Source: Nitrosomonas communis (GTDB taxonomy: Bacteria > Pseudomonadota > Gammaproteobacteria > Burkholderiales > Nitrosomonadaceae). Taken from it: a stretch of 64,000 nucleotides of DNA. Both the position numbers and the translations under genes were made by a program. Positions 8,903 to 18,284 of this stretch are shown one piece after another. Within the stretch, counting starts at the first letter, position 1; every line of letters begins with the position of its first letter. Location: positions 1 to 64,000 of the forward strand of contig NZ_FOUB01000004.1 in the NCBI RefSeq assembly GCF_900114745.1, in the 5' to 3' direction. The notes under the pieces are model-generated. The model did not search any database. It was not told where the DNA came from and saw nothing but the letters and a program-made list of their open reading frames with translations.

Positions 8903-9529
8903 TTACTGCAAGGCAAGCGTCTGAAGAGAAGATAGAAAATTATCACTGAATGTTTCACATTGAGTCATGTACATGAAGCTAACGCGCTCATTCACACAGG
9001 GCGGATTTATCGCACCATAATCGATTCTCAGCTTTCCTCTCTTCTCTCTGGTTAGGTAATATCTATCATTCCGGTTAGTAGCAGTAGCTAGCACAATATG
9101 AAATATATCGGTATCTACGCTAGCTTCGGGGAGTGATAAACTTTCGTACTCTATCATTTCAACTGTTTGATACAGATTCTTCCTTTTTATCAGTTCAATT
9201 ATCATTTTGAAATTTTCATTGGTACCTGAATATAATGGTTGCTTACGTAGATCTTCCCTGGTGATAGGATAATCCGGGGATATCGCTTTAAGGTTCGTCA
9301 GAATAGTTGTATAGATCAATTCCTGGGAAGGAATCAAAGCGATCAGCTTCCGCTCTATAAGCGGCGTGGGGAGTGGTTCGGTGCTTTCGATACATCGGGT
9401 ATGCATTGCAGCTCTCGCTGCGATATATTTTTCCTTATCCTTGTATTCTGCCCCTTCAAGATAATAAATTGTGCTGCAGCCAGGTAGTACTAGGGTGGTT
9501 ATTAGAATAGTGAGTACAGCTTTTTTCAT
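8903..9529 (-). CDS. Putative outer-membrane lipoprotein, unknown family
   Basis: 208 residues with a lipoprotein signal peptide ending LVLPGCST, where the lipobox Cys is residue 18. The mature part has no domain I recognise. It contains two further Cys residues that could pair (CIES region and NPPCVNE). It is divergently oriented from the sensor kinase gene across a ~300-bp spacer, so common regulation is possible but not shown. Confidence 0.65.
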   Translation of the reverse strand: MKKAVLTILITTLVLPGCSTIYYLEGAEYKDKEKYIAARAAMHTRCIESTEPLPTPLIERKLIALIPSQELIYTTILTNLKAISPDYPITREDLRKQPLYSGTNENFKMIIELIKRKNLYQTVEMIEYESLSLPEASVDTDIFHIVLATATNRNDRYYLTREKRGKLRIDYGAINPPCVNERVSFMYMTQCETFSDNFLSSLQTLALQ

Positions 9530-9835
9530 ATTGATTGTTTTTCTTTATAGACGAGGTGTGCTTTTTAATCTAACCTAGGCAATAAACATTCACAGCCTGA
9601 TTTTCGCGATAAATCTTATACCAAATATTTATGGGAACAAATGCTTCAAAGAAGAATCTTTAGTCATTAATTTTTAGTTTCTTAGTAATATTAAAGCTGA
9701 CTTTCCTCTCTGGAGTTGTAAGGTAATTGTACCTATAATTCTGACCATGATAGCTATACACCCTATACGTACTGGCCTTGCAATAAGCACGTGAACATAT
9801 GAGCCAAATAAACATGAAAAAACGAGGTGGGTGAT

Positions 9836-11923
9836 TTGGTTATAACTCGCGAACACCGAAGAATCAGTATTATTGGCGGCTTATTGCTGCTAGGATTGAC
9901 CCTGACGACAGGCATTGCAGTTTATGATGTAATGCATCAGCAGATTGAATCTGCACTCGGTAGAGGACTTGATGTAGTATTAGAAGGCAAAACGTATTTA
10001 TTCGAGATTCAAATTGAAAAAGGCCTCGCGGATACACGTGCGCTAGCCATGCGGCCTTTCATGATTCAGCCAATCCAACAGCTTAATATTCAACCGGACA
10101 ACTTCAATGCACTACACGACCTTGATCGCAACGTTAATTCATTGACACAGATCGGTTTTTCGGCAGCCATCGTTTATGATGTGCACGGGAAAGTATTGTC
10201 ACAGGTAGGCCATTTTTCTGATAAGCAAACTCAATCGTTACCACTGACTATACAAAATAATACTTCTCTCTTATGGGATGATCAATTCATTTTGCGCACC
10301 AGCGAAGATGTGTTAGATCAAGATGGGCATCGCATTGGCAGTATTACCACAGAGAGTTTTTTACCCCACTTGACCCGTCGATTTAGCGGAATAAGATCGA
10401 TTGGTGAAACCGGGGAATTCATCTTATGCGCACCTCCAGCTTCAGGAGATAGTGCGCAGGAAATGGCTTGTCTTATGAGTCAGAGTGATGGTGTGATATT
10501 CAAGTACTTATATCATGCAACAAGAGACGAGCTGTTGCCAATAAATAATGCATTAGCAGGAAAAAGTGGTGTTATGGCTGTAAAAGATTATCGCCATATG
10601 CAAGTAATTGCGGCATATGCTCCATTAGATAAGATTGGTTTAGGCATGGTATTGAAGTTGGATGAGGAAGAATTGCTCAAACCAGTAGCTGAACAATTAA
10701 AATTTGTTATTTTATATCTTGCCGGATTGATCGCTGCAGAAATACTGCTATTAAACTGGTTTGTAAGTAAACTTATTAAATCCAGACGGGAAGCGCAAGC
10801 AGCTAAAGAAAAAGCCGAGCTATTTTCTATAGAATTGAGTCATAAGGAATTAGAGTTACGTAAACGTCTAAAGGAAATAACCTGTCTTTATGAAATTCGT
10901 CGTGGTATGGGATTAGATGTATCAATTGATAATGTTTGCCAGAATATTTTTGAGCATTTGATCCCAGCCATGCAATTCCCGAAAATAGCGACTGCCATCA
11001 TTGAACTTTATGGCTGGCGATATGTTTCCGGTAATTATGAGCAAGGTTTTATGCGTCCTTTCCGATCAAAGACTAAAATCACCGATAAGATTGGTGGCTA
11101 TCGCTGGCATAAGAGTCAAAATTCTTTTTGTACCTATTTATCTGAAATTATCGTCAACGATGAAATCTGTGGCCAATTACGTTTGTTCTATTCTGAAGAC
11201 AAAACATTTCCAGTAGTTGAGGAGCAAAAGCTTATCAATGCCATTGCAAGTGATCTTGCGGGCTGGCTTGAGCGCAAGCGATTAGAACAAGCATTGGTTT
11301 TTGTTGCGGAAGAGCAGGCCCATACCATCGGGCAAGAATTGCATGACAATCTAGGGCAACGGGTTGCTGCAATTGGTTATCAGGCCAGAGCATTGGAGAA
11401 AAAAATCTTTGCTTTAGGAAAAGATAATTTGGCAGGCGTAGCGGCTTCCATTGCATCGCAAGCCCAAGCTTCTGTAGTACAAATCAAACAGCTGGCTCAG
11501 GGACTGCTACCATTTGAACTGGAAGCAAATGGTTTAGTAGCAGCATTACGAGCTCTTGCGTCGAGAATAGCTTCGACTTATAAGATTGATTGTGAATTTG
11601 TATGTGAAAATGAAGCGATTATTAACGATAATAATCTTGCACTCAATCTTTATCGAATTGCACAGGAAGCTGCTAATAATGCAATACGTCATGGTAGTGC
11701 ACGATCTCTGAGAATATTTTTGAATCTTGAAGAAGGAATGCTTACCCTTTCCATATGTGATGACGGAAGCGGTATTGTCGAGGTGGATAAAAAGCACGAC
11801 GTAACCCAGGGAATGGGTATTAAAATTATGCAATATCGTGCAAAGCAGCTAGGTGCCAAGTTAGAAATATTAACGCGCCCAGAAGGGGGTACGGAAGTGC
11901 GTTTGGAAATGCAACTGATTTAA
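9836..11923 (+). CDS. NarX-like membrane sensor histidine kinase (HisKA_3)
   Basis: About 695 residues. TTG at 9836 is chosen because GAGG (9824-9827) lies 8 nt upstream; the alternative GTG at 9827 overlaps that motif. TM1 lies near residues 10-29 and a ~260-residue periplasmic sensor region (dCache-like) follows. TM2 is near 289-308, then a coiled linker, a GAF-like segment and the HisKA_3 dimerisation box IGQELHDNLGQ (phospho-His near 503). The HATPase part has NLYRIAQEAANNAIRHG and DDGSGI. The signal is unknown. The cognate regulator follows after 11 bp. Confidence 0.88.
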   Translation: MVITREHRRISIIGGLLLLGLTLTTGIAVYDVMHQQIESALGRGLDVVLEGKTYLFEIQIEKGLADTRALAMRPFMIQPIQQLNIQPDNFNALHDLDRNVNSLTQIGFSAAIVYDVHGKVLSQVGHFSDKQTQSLPLTIQNNTSLLWDDQFILRTSEDVLDQDGHRIGSITTESFLPHLTRRFSGIRSIGETGEFILCAPPASGDSAQEMACLMSQSDGVIFKYLYHATRDELLPINNALAGKSGVMAVKDYRHMQVIAAYAPLDKIGLGMVLKLDEEELLKPVAEQLKFVILYLAGLIAAEILLLNWFVSKLIKSRREAQAAKEKAELFSIELSHKELELRKRLKEITCLYEIRRGMGLDVSIDNVCQNIFEHLIPAMQFPKIATAIIELYGWRYVSGNYEQGFMRPFRSKTKITDKIGGYRWHKSQNSFCTYLSEIIVNDEICGQLRLFYSEDKTFPVVEEQKLINAIASDLAGWLERKRLEQALVFVAEEQAHTIGQELHDNLGQRVAAIGYQARALEKKIFALGKDNLAGVAASIASQAQASVVQIKQLAQGLLPFELEANGLVAALRALASRIASTYKIDCEFVCENEAIINDNNLALNLYRIAQEAANNAIRHGSARSLRIFLNLEEGMLTLSICDDGSGIVEVDKKHDVTQGMGIKIMQYRAKQLGAKLEILTRPEGGTEVRLEMQLI

Positions 11924-11934
11924 ACTGATTTAAT

Positions 11935-12609
11935 ATGATGAATTCAAAAGCACAGGTAATGTTAGTGGATGATCATGCCATGTTACGCCATGGTATGGCG
12001 ATGCTCATAAATATGGAGCCAGATTTGGAGGTTTGCGCTGAGGTTGGCGATGGGAATGAAGCCCTGGCGTTACTTAAAGGAACTGATAAGGTTGATATTG
12101 TTTTATTGGATGTTACGCTCAAAACAAGTTCTGGCTTTGAAGTAATAAAATATATGCATGCGTTGCAACCTGCATTGCCAGTATTATTTGTGTCGATGCA
12201 TGATGAGACAGTTTATGCCGAGCGTGCCTTACGGGCAGGTGCTTCAGGCTATGTAATGAAGCAGGAGCCGGGTGAAGTTTTGCTTACGGCTATCCGCGAA
12301 GTCTTGAAAGGGAATGTATATCTGAGCAAGGAAATGAATGCAAAACTGCTGAATCGCATGGTGGCAGGGCATCCAGAGCATGAGCAGTTGATTAATAGCC
12401 TAACGCCGAGCGAGTTTGAGGTGTTACATTTGATTGGATCTGGACATAGTAGTAAAGAAATTGCCACGCTACTTAATCGTAGCATTAAAACGATTGAAAC
12501 ACATCGCTTCAATATTCGCACGAAGTTGAATTTGAAAAATGGCGCCGATTTAATACGCTACGCCACTCGCTGGTTTTCAGAAGAACCTATTGATCAGGTT
12601 TATAGATAG
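11935..12609 (+). CDS. NarL/LuxR-family response regulator
   Basis: 224 residues. The receiver domain has the acidic pair D12-D13, phospho-acceptor D59 in LLDVTLK, and a conserved Lys (YVMKQEPG). The C-terminal LuxR-type helix-turn-helix (about 150-215) reads LTPSEFEVLHLIGSGHSSKE and IATLLNRSIKTIETHR. It sits 11 bp behind the HisKA_3 kinase, so the two form a classical two-component pair. The target genes are not evident. Confidence 0.92.
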   Translation: MMNSKAQVMLVDDHAMLRHGMAMLINMEPDLEVCAEVGDGNEALALLKGTDKVDIVLLDVTLKTSSGFEVIKYMHALQPALPVLFVSMHDETVYAERALRAGASGYVMKQEPGEVLLTAIREVLKGNVYLSKEMNAKLLNRMVAGHPEHEQLINSLTPSEFEVLHLIGSGHSSKEIATLLNRSIKTIETHRFNIRTKLNLKNGADLIRYATRWFSEEPIDQVYR

Positions 12610-12789
12610 CTTTAGGTGACCTAATGAATAAGGAAATGGGGATTTCAGCAGAGTTCCCAACTCCCATTTATTGGATGACATTGGCCGGCACACCATTTTG
12701 GGGTAGGTAGCTTTGCATTAGTATGCCACAAATCATATCAAGGAAAATTCTCGATTTTTATGCATTTAAGCGCTTTATCAAATTTGGAA

Positions 12790-13640
12790 TTAAGTTTCTG
12801 TAATTGAATCCCTTTTATGATTCAGCAATGGACGCATGAGTAATCCCATTTGATAAAAATTTCTCTTGGTAACTTCAACTATTACAAGGTGGATCCTGTC
12901 CACCGCTGCTAAAAGTGAATAGAACTGAGTTAGCGGTGAAACAAAACCGAGGTGCGATCCTAAAAGTGTAAATGGAACGATGGCAGTAAATGCGACGGCC
13001 AAAAGGAATATTACGATTAATTCCATTTATCATGAAGGTCACTAATACTTGAGCGCATAGGGATTCAATAAACCAGCTAGTCTGGAGCTATATTTTGTCA
13101 GCTTTTAGTACTGCGAGCATGACGTAGAGGGTCCGGAAATAATGCATTGAGCTGACAGAACCGATCATCAGCATGTTGTAATTTTGTATAAAGTTTATAT
13201 CGAATTCTCTTGGTTTGCGGAGCTCTTCAGGATCTACTTTGTTCAGAGGAGTTGGCATTTCGGCACATCATATAAAATATTATTGAGCAATATTTGAATG
13301 GGTAGCATAGGCAGGAATAGAGCTGCGCTGGTCATGCTAAATATATTGCCAAAATTGGTGCTGATGCCCATCATGATGTACGTGATTATATTGCCGAAGG
13401 TGCGCCTTCATCCCAGCACACCGGTATCACATCGGTATGTATGACACTTAAGTCCCAGTTCAGAAGAGTCAAATCAGCTGTCTCCTTGGAGACATCAACA
13501 GAGTAGCACCAACCGATCGGCCCACGTCTACTGAGTAAAGCGATGCGGCATCATTGATTCCGTCGCCTAGATAACCTACTCATGACCTCGAGCTTGAAGT
13601 GCCCGGATTATGCGCTCTCTCTTTTGGGGGGGGAGTAACC
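12790..13640 (-). pseudogene. Decayed MgtA-type P-type ATPase, C-terminal third
   Basis: Minus-strand relic of a Mg-importing P-ATPase. From high to low coordinate it reads ERIIRALQARGHE, then GYLGDGINDAASL (the P-domain GDGINDA motif near 13548-13575). A membrane block follows with frameshifts (RRTFGNIITYIMMGISTNFG, PMLPIQILLNNILYDV), and the C-terminus is AFTAIVPFTLLGSHLGFV. Several stops and frameshifts are present, and the N-terminal two thirds are missing. Confidence 0.75.
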
Positions 13641-13818
13641 CTGCAAAATAAGTTTGCATTTTCTGCTTTGATTCGAAGGGCAGCATTACCGATTTGTGCA
13701 ATTTCAGTATGCATTACTCATCATTTAGCCGGTCAGTTTCGCTCTGAGATTCATTCCCATCCAAAATTGACCAGTATTAATGATTCTTACGAAATGCCAC
13801 CAGACTAAGTGGTTAATA

Positions 13819-13976
13819 TAGCAAAACCAGCTAGAAATGATTCAAAGAGTATTCTCATTGTCTCATCTAGCATAAAAGGGCATACACCAAAGCACTGCGT
13901 AAACAACAAAACTAAACCGTTGAGATGCTCTTTTCAAAACCTATATATTCTGAATCATTCTTAACTGGTTACGCTA
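13819..13976 (+). mobile_element. MITE family 2, copy 1
   Basis: 158 bp bounded by TAGCAAAACCAGCTAGAAA and the inverse of TAGCGTAACCAGTTAAGAA, flanked by TA on both sides (13817-13818, 13977-13978). The inverted copy at 57499-57654 is strongly similar. A TA target fits an IS630/mariner-type origin. No coding capacity. Confidence 0.8.
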
Positions 13977-14011
13977 TATATACCTTCATTAAATCTTCCA
14001 AGCCTACATTA

Positions 14012-14113
14012 TTCCATTTCTAAATCAAACCTGACTTTGTCAGCTTCACCTTGCCGTATTATTTATACTGTCTGCGGTTCGCCTTCGCGTCATTTTTAAT
14101 TTAGAAATGGGAA
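14012..14113 (+). mobile_element. MITE family 1, copy 2
   Basis: 102-bp copy with TTCCATTTCTAAATCAAA and inverse ends. The flanks are TTA (14009-14011) and TTG (14114-14116). The equivalent point in the duplicated block at ~14300 lacks the element and reads CCTACACTAACTAATGG, which serves as the empty site. Confidence 0.88.
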
Positions 14114-14526
14114 TTGGCTAATGGATTCAATTATTAGTAGGTAATAGATTACCTCATAACTATAAGGGTTTTACTTACATGTATCTGAGATTCATTCTCA
14201 TCCAAACTGGATCAGTTTTTGTGAGCATTACGAAATGCCACCGGACCAGTAGCCAGTGATTTATCTCAATTAAATCTTCTAAGCCTACACTAACTAATGG
14301 TTCCCATTATTAACGGGTAATAGATTTCCTCATAATTATAAGGGTTTTACTTATTTATATTAGAGGGTAACCATTATAACAAAACAATGGTTTCCCTAAT
14401 ATACATCAGGGTTTTGATTGAGATACGATTGACCATCGCTTATAAAAGTAAGCGTAAGTAAGTAATAAGAATCTTCTTTAAAGATCATAAAAAAAAAGAG
14501 AAGAAATATCATATAAAACATTCGGA

Positions 14527-14600
14527 CTAACTGCTTGCTCGCAAAGGACAAACCTAACGGCAGCCTCCGTAATCTACGGGCAAAAAGGATTTTTTATAGT
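14527..14600 (+). other. Possible structured leader upstream of the first SulP gene
   Basis: A GC-richer island in an AT-rich leader: GCAAAGGACAAACC followed by a CCGTA-ATC-TACGG hairpin (14567-14579), then CAAAAAGGATTTTTT. It superficially recalls riboswitch-like motifs such as c-di-GMP-I, but the second conserved half is not evident. It is absent ahead of the paralogous SulP gene at 18285. Confidence 0.25.
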
Positions 14601-14638
14601 CTATCTATTACTTATACAGTATAGGAGAAAACTAATTT

Positions 14639-15982
14639 ATGGCTACACAAATAGAAAACAAACCGTTGGAAGACGAACAGCAAAGCGTGGCGGAAAGCGC
14701 TGCCCCAGTAGGTTCTGCTGCTTTTCAATCGCAATATTTTTTGCGTGATACCGCTGCGGGTGTAATAACTGGCGCCATGGCTATTCCATTAACCATTGGC
14801 ATTGCGATCATGTCCGATTATCCGATCAAGGTAGGCTTGGCAACTGTAGCGTTTGCTTCTCTAATCGGTTGGATTAATGCCTGGTTCAGACCAGGTAATT
14901 ATATTGGTTCACCTGGTATTGCAGCTGGATTGGCTCCCGTATTGGCTTTGGGCGTCTCTATGTTTGGCGTACAGAACATGGCATTTTGTATTTGTATGAC
15001 CGCAGTGATGCAGGCGGTCATCTGGAAGTTCAATTGGCAACGATACCTACTCGTTGCTGTTCCGGTTTACCTGGTTGAAGGCTTGTTAGCTGGCGTAGGG
15101 CTAAAGATATTTTTAAAGTTTTCAGAGTTTACCTACGAAATACCAGTAGAACTTGTTACTGAAACTTTCTGGAATGCCGCTCGAATTCAAATGGTGGCAA
15201 TTTCTGCAGCTGGTCTTGGATTATTCTTGTTCTTGTTTTCCAAGTTCAAAGATACCCAACCTGCTATTCCCTATTTCGCGTTGATCATTGGGGGCGTTAT
15301 TTTGGCGCAGTTTGTTTCTGTGCCAATGATAACAGTAGAAGATGTTCCTCTTGAACTGAGACTGCCATTGCCAAGTGAAGACACAACGATATTGATACTG
15401 GCTTATATGATATTTTTCTGTGCCATGCTGGCTATTGTTGACGTCATCGAGCAGGTCATGAGTAACGCGGCTATTGAAAAGATAGATCCGCTTAAACGTA
15501 AAACAAACAGCAATAATAGCTTGCTTGCCATCTGGATTGCTAATTTAGGTTCAAGTTTCTTTGGCGGTATGACCAACTTGGATGGTCTGGCTAAAAGCAC
15601 AACCAATAAATTGGCTGGTGCCATGACCAAGTTTTCCGTTTTGATCATCGGTTCAGTCGTATGCTTTTTTACGTTCAATCCCCAATTTTTGGATTACTTA
15701 CCAAAATTTGCATTGGCGGCGATCATGATGTTTACCGGCTATAAGATGATTGCTGGCTTGGTGCATGTGACGCATTATGGCCCCTATGCCTTGATGTTAG
15801 CGCTTCTGACTGGTGGTCTGGTTTACAAGGTGGGTATATTTGAGGGCTTGTTGATTGCGATGGCGGTACACGGAATCATTCATTTTCTGGTCTACACCAA
15901 GCACGAGAATATGCCGGGAAAAGAAGTTGTTAAACGATATTTTGATAACTTGAAAAGAGATAGTAGCAGTAATCTACAGTAA
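14639..15982 (+). CDS. SulP-family anion permease (copy 1)
   Basis: 447-residue membrane protein with about 10-12 hydrophobic segments. The SulP/SLC26 signature region is DTAAGVITGAMAIPLTIGIA and then IGSPGIAAGLAPVLALG. It lacks a C-terminal STAS domain, so it is shorter than typical SulP proteins. The family carries sulfate, bicarbonate or other anions; the substrate here is unknown. GGAGAAAA at about 14623 is the ribosome binding site. A UspA gene follows, and the pair is repeated at 18285-20137 with strong identity. Confidence 0.85.
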   Translation: MATQIENKPLEDEQQSVAESAAPVGSAAFQSQYFLRDTAAGVITGAMAIPLTIGIAIMSDYPIKVGLATVAFASLIGWINAWFRPGNYIGSPGIAAGLAPVLALGVSMFGVQNMAFCICMTAVMQAVIWKFNWQRYLLVAVPVYLVEGLLAGVGLKIFLKFSEFTYEIPVELVTETFWNAARIQMVAISAAGLGLFLFLFSKFKDTQPAIPYFALIIGGVILAQFVSVPMITVEDVPLELRLPLPSEDTTILILAYMIFFCAMLAIVDVIEQVMSNAAIEKIDPLKRKTNSNNSLLAIWIANLGSSFFGGMTNLDGLAKSTTNKLAGAMTKFSVLIIGSVVCFFTFNPQFLDYLPKFALAAIMMFTGYKMIAGLVHVTHYGPYALMLALLTGGLVYKVGIFEGLLIAMAVHGIIHFLVYTKHENMPGKEVVKRYFDNLKRDSSSNLQ

Positions 15983-16108
15983 CTGTCTTTACATAATTTA
16001 TACGTATCGAATAAATAGGCTATTCAGTGATTTGAGGGCGAAGAAAATGCAACAACTTCGTCCTCAAACAGAATAAATAGAATAAATGCTCATAAGAGGA
16101 TTAGTCTT

Positions 16109-16519
16109 ATGTACAAGAAGATAATGATCGCTATTGATGGTAGCGATACTGCTCAGCAGGCATTAAAGGAAGCTGTAAACATTGCCAATACTTACAACGC
16201 AGCATTGCGTATTGTTCATTGCGTAAGTGGTGATACTGAAGCCGATAAAAAGGCAGGGACGCAGATACTGGAACAAGCTAAATCATATCTTGACGCAGTA
16301 AGCATAGAAACCGGTCTCTTGCAGGCAGATGCCGAGTATGGCTTGACTGGTATTGCTGATTCGATTGCTGCTGCTGCCTCTGATTGGGGAGCAGACTTGC
16401 TGGCAGTAGGAACTAGTAATCGTAAGGGGTTGGAGCGTTTATATATCGGATCGGTTGCCGAGCAACTCGTTTCCAAAGTTGATGCTTCAGTGTTATTGGT
16501 TCGTCCACAGAAAGGCTAA
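16109..16519 (+). CDS. Universal stress protein, UspA family (copy 1)
   Basis: 136-residue cytoplasmic Usp-fold protein. The start MYKKIMIAIDGSDTAQQALK holds the nucleotide-contact Asp, and the C-terminal ATP-binding motif is GTSNRKGLERLYIGSV (G-x-x-G-type loop, then GS). AGAGGA at 16095 is the ribosome binding site. It lies 126 bp behind the SulP permease, probably co-transcribed. UspA neighbours often modulate transporters, but that role is inference. Confidence 0.88.
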   Translation: MYKKIMIAIDGSDTAQQALKEAVNIANTYNAALRIVHCVSGDTEADKKAGTQILEQAKSYLDAVSIETGLLQADAEYGLTGIADSIAAAASDWGADLLAVGTSNRKGLERLYIGSVAEQLVSKVDASVLLVRPQKG

Positions 16520-16523
16520 AAAT

Positions 16524-16895
16524 ATGATATTCGCATTATTAGATGCTGTAAATATTGCCAGTAATCATAATGCAGCATTATGTATCGTCCGCTCAGAGGA
16601 TAGTAGTGATATCGAAGCTGATAAAAAGACTGATATTACGATACTGGAAAAAGCCAAAACTTATCTTAACGAATTGAATGTCGAAACACTACTTTTGGAT
16701 GCTAAAAAAGAAGAAGGTGTGAATGGAATTATTAAGGCGATTGCTGCTGCTACTTCTGAGTGGGGGGCAGACGCACTGGTAGTTGGAACAGCTAACGGTA
16801 GAGGATTGGAGCATTTTTATGTTGGGTCAGTTGCCGAGCAACTGATCGCTAAAGTGGGATCTTTGATTCTATTGGTTCGCCCCCAAAAAGGATAA
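16524..16895 (+). CDS. N-terminally truncated UspA-like protein
   Basis: ATG at 16524, 4 bp after the preceding Usp gene, gives 123 residues: IFALLDAVNIASNHNAALCI, and later GTANGRGLEHFYVGSV and LILLVRPQKG. It lacks the first β-strand and the adenine-contact Asp (YKKIMIAIDGSD) that its neighbours have. It looks like a decaying tandem duplicate but keeps its ATP-loop motif and frame, so a product is possible. Confidence 0.6.
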   Translation: MIFALLDAVNIASNHNAALCIVRSEDSSDIEADKKTDITILEKAKTYLNELNVETLLLDAKKEEGVNGIIKAIAAATSEWGADALVVGTANGRGLEHFYVGSVAEQLIAKVGSLILLVRPQKG

Positions 16896-16952
16896 TTTAA
16901 TTATTAATATAAGTAGTAGTAGTAGTTTAATGAGTACGTACGTAATAATAAG

Positions 16953-16987
16953 TTGAATTACCTCTGGACTTTCCAGAGGTAATTCAA
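16953..16987. terminator. Long palindrome between the Usp genes and the SHOCT protein gene
   Basis: TTGAATTACCTCTGGA, CTT loop, TCCAGAGGTAATTCAA form a perfect 16-bp stem between convergent genes. There is no T-run, but the place and strength fit a bidirectional terminator. Confidence 0.6.
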
Positions 16988-17066
16988 TTGAAAGTATAGT
17001 AATGTAAAGTCATAGTCCTGGTAGTTCGTATTATCAAGCTAATGGCTTTATTGGAGATTTTTGGTT

Positions 17067-17798
17067 TTAATCTCCTTTTAATAATCGATCATTTACTGCT
17101 TCGGTAAACTCTTTATCAGTAAGCGTACCTCTTTCTGGCCGAAGTGCTAGCAGCTTTTCCACCCCTTTTTTAACGGTATTCTGATTATCATCTGAAGACA
17201 CAACAAAAAAAGAAACAGGCGTTTCCCGCATAGCCATTATTTCTATTCTACTCTTAAGCTTACTTATCTGTTTCTCAAGATGCCGGTTTTGTATCAAACC
17301 GCCTCCAATTACAGAGCCATGGAGAGAAATTGTGGTATGAGACAAACCATCACCCGATACAATAATTTCAACTTTGATTGGCCAGTAAAAGGAGAAAATA
17401 TGGAAAAATTCTTTACATTGAATATGGTTCTGACTCGTATTTAAAATACGCCAATCATTTTCTTCAACTATTTTCTTGCAAATAGATAGTGCGTTCTCAA
17501 CCGAAATATTAGTTTCAATTCTTTCATCTACGCTTGAACTTATCTTATGTTGCACTTCAGCAACTTTAATTTTAATTTGCTCTAACCCAAAAGAACTTAT
17601 ACGAGTAAGTTGATTTCTCCTGTTTAATGTAAGATTGCTCTGATAAGTTGTTGCTGAAGTATTTTTGGTACCAAGTTTTAATAACATTACGCCAGCACAG
17701 GCAACAACAAAAACTAATAAGAGGTTATGCTGTGCATTTATCACTACAATGTTATCTAACATGGCAATTATAAGGGCTACGATACCAATTATTTTCAT
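17067..17798 (-). CDS. Membrane protein with C-terminal SHOCT-like motif
   Basis: 243 residues. Two hydrophobic segments span about residues 3-40. A soluble middle of unknown fold follows (ENALSICKKIVEENDWRILN, then IKVEIIVSGDGLSHTTISLH). A terminal VEKLLALRPERGTLTDKEF resembles SHOCT, a short oligomerisation motif. Function unknown. It is convergent with the SulP/Usp cassette. Confidence 0.6.
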   Translation of the reverse strand: MKIIGIVALIIAMLDNIVVINAQHNLLLVFVVACAGVMLLKLGTKNTSATTYQSNLTLNRRNQLTRISSFGLEQIKIKVAEVQHKISSSVDERIETNISVENALSICKKIVEENDWRILNTSQNHIQCKEFFHIFSFYWPIKVEIIVSGDGLSHTTISLHGSVIGGGLIQNRHLEKQISKLKSRIEIMAMRETPVSFFVVSSDDNQNTVKKGVEKLLALRPERGTLTDKEFTEAVNDRLLKGD

Positions 17799-17799
17799 G

Positions 17800-18284
17800 A
17801 TCAGGTAACCTCCAAGTTAATAATAACGCGACAAAGATTTACTTTGTTGCAATATTATTAACATAAGCTTTATAAAGTTTATGTTAAGAAAGCTTCTCTT
17901 AGATACTAATTATTTATTTTAGAGGGGAAATGATGGGAGGAAATGATTAAGGGGGCAAGACTCAACAGTGCTCTTCAATATCCGATAGTAAGCATAGCCA
18001 GCTATTCCAATCCAAGCGTCCAACAGTTGTTACGAGTAATAATCACGGATTATTTACCATTGAATCATAGGCAAGGCGTTAGCGTGATCCATGGAACAGT
18101 CTAAGTTCGTCGTGTGGTAACTGAGTTGATGAACCAACTCTTCAAAGAAAACCGTGAGTTACAAAGAATCTTTATTAAGGGTAGCTGTCAAATATAGAAA
18201 TAAAAAGTCAGTCTTTATTAAAGCTCTGGCGAAAATAATTTTTTGTAATTAATTACTTACAGTTTTGTAGGAGAAAAGGAGTTT
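17800..18284. other. Intergenic region ahead of the second SulP gene
   Basis: No gene is seen. Short out-of-frame coding-like pieces near 18080-18180 (TELMNQLFKENRELQRIF) suggest a relic of unknown origin. The 3' end supplies the SulP ribosome binding site, AGGAGAAAAGGAG. Confidence 0.4.

Larger units (their letters stand above)
13735..14360 (+). repeat. Duplicated intergenic block (13735-14190 and 14190-14360)
   Basis: Copy A begins CTGAGATTCATTCCCATCC at 13744 and copy B CTGAGATTCATTCTCATCC near 14192. Both continue through ACGAAATGCCACC, TTAAATCTTC.AAGCCTACA, GTAATAGATT.CCTCATAA and AAGGGTTTTACTTA. Copy A is longer only because it holds MITE family 2 (13819-13976) and MITE family 1 (14012-14113). 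It lies upstream of the SulP permease gene. Confidence 0.85.

Noticed and set aside
14527..14600. A definite c-di-GMP riboswitch
   Set aside because: Only a fragment of sequence resemblance is seen and the second conserved half is missing, so it is listed as an uncertain leader.
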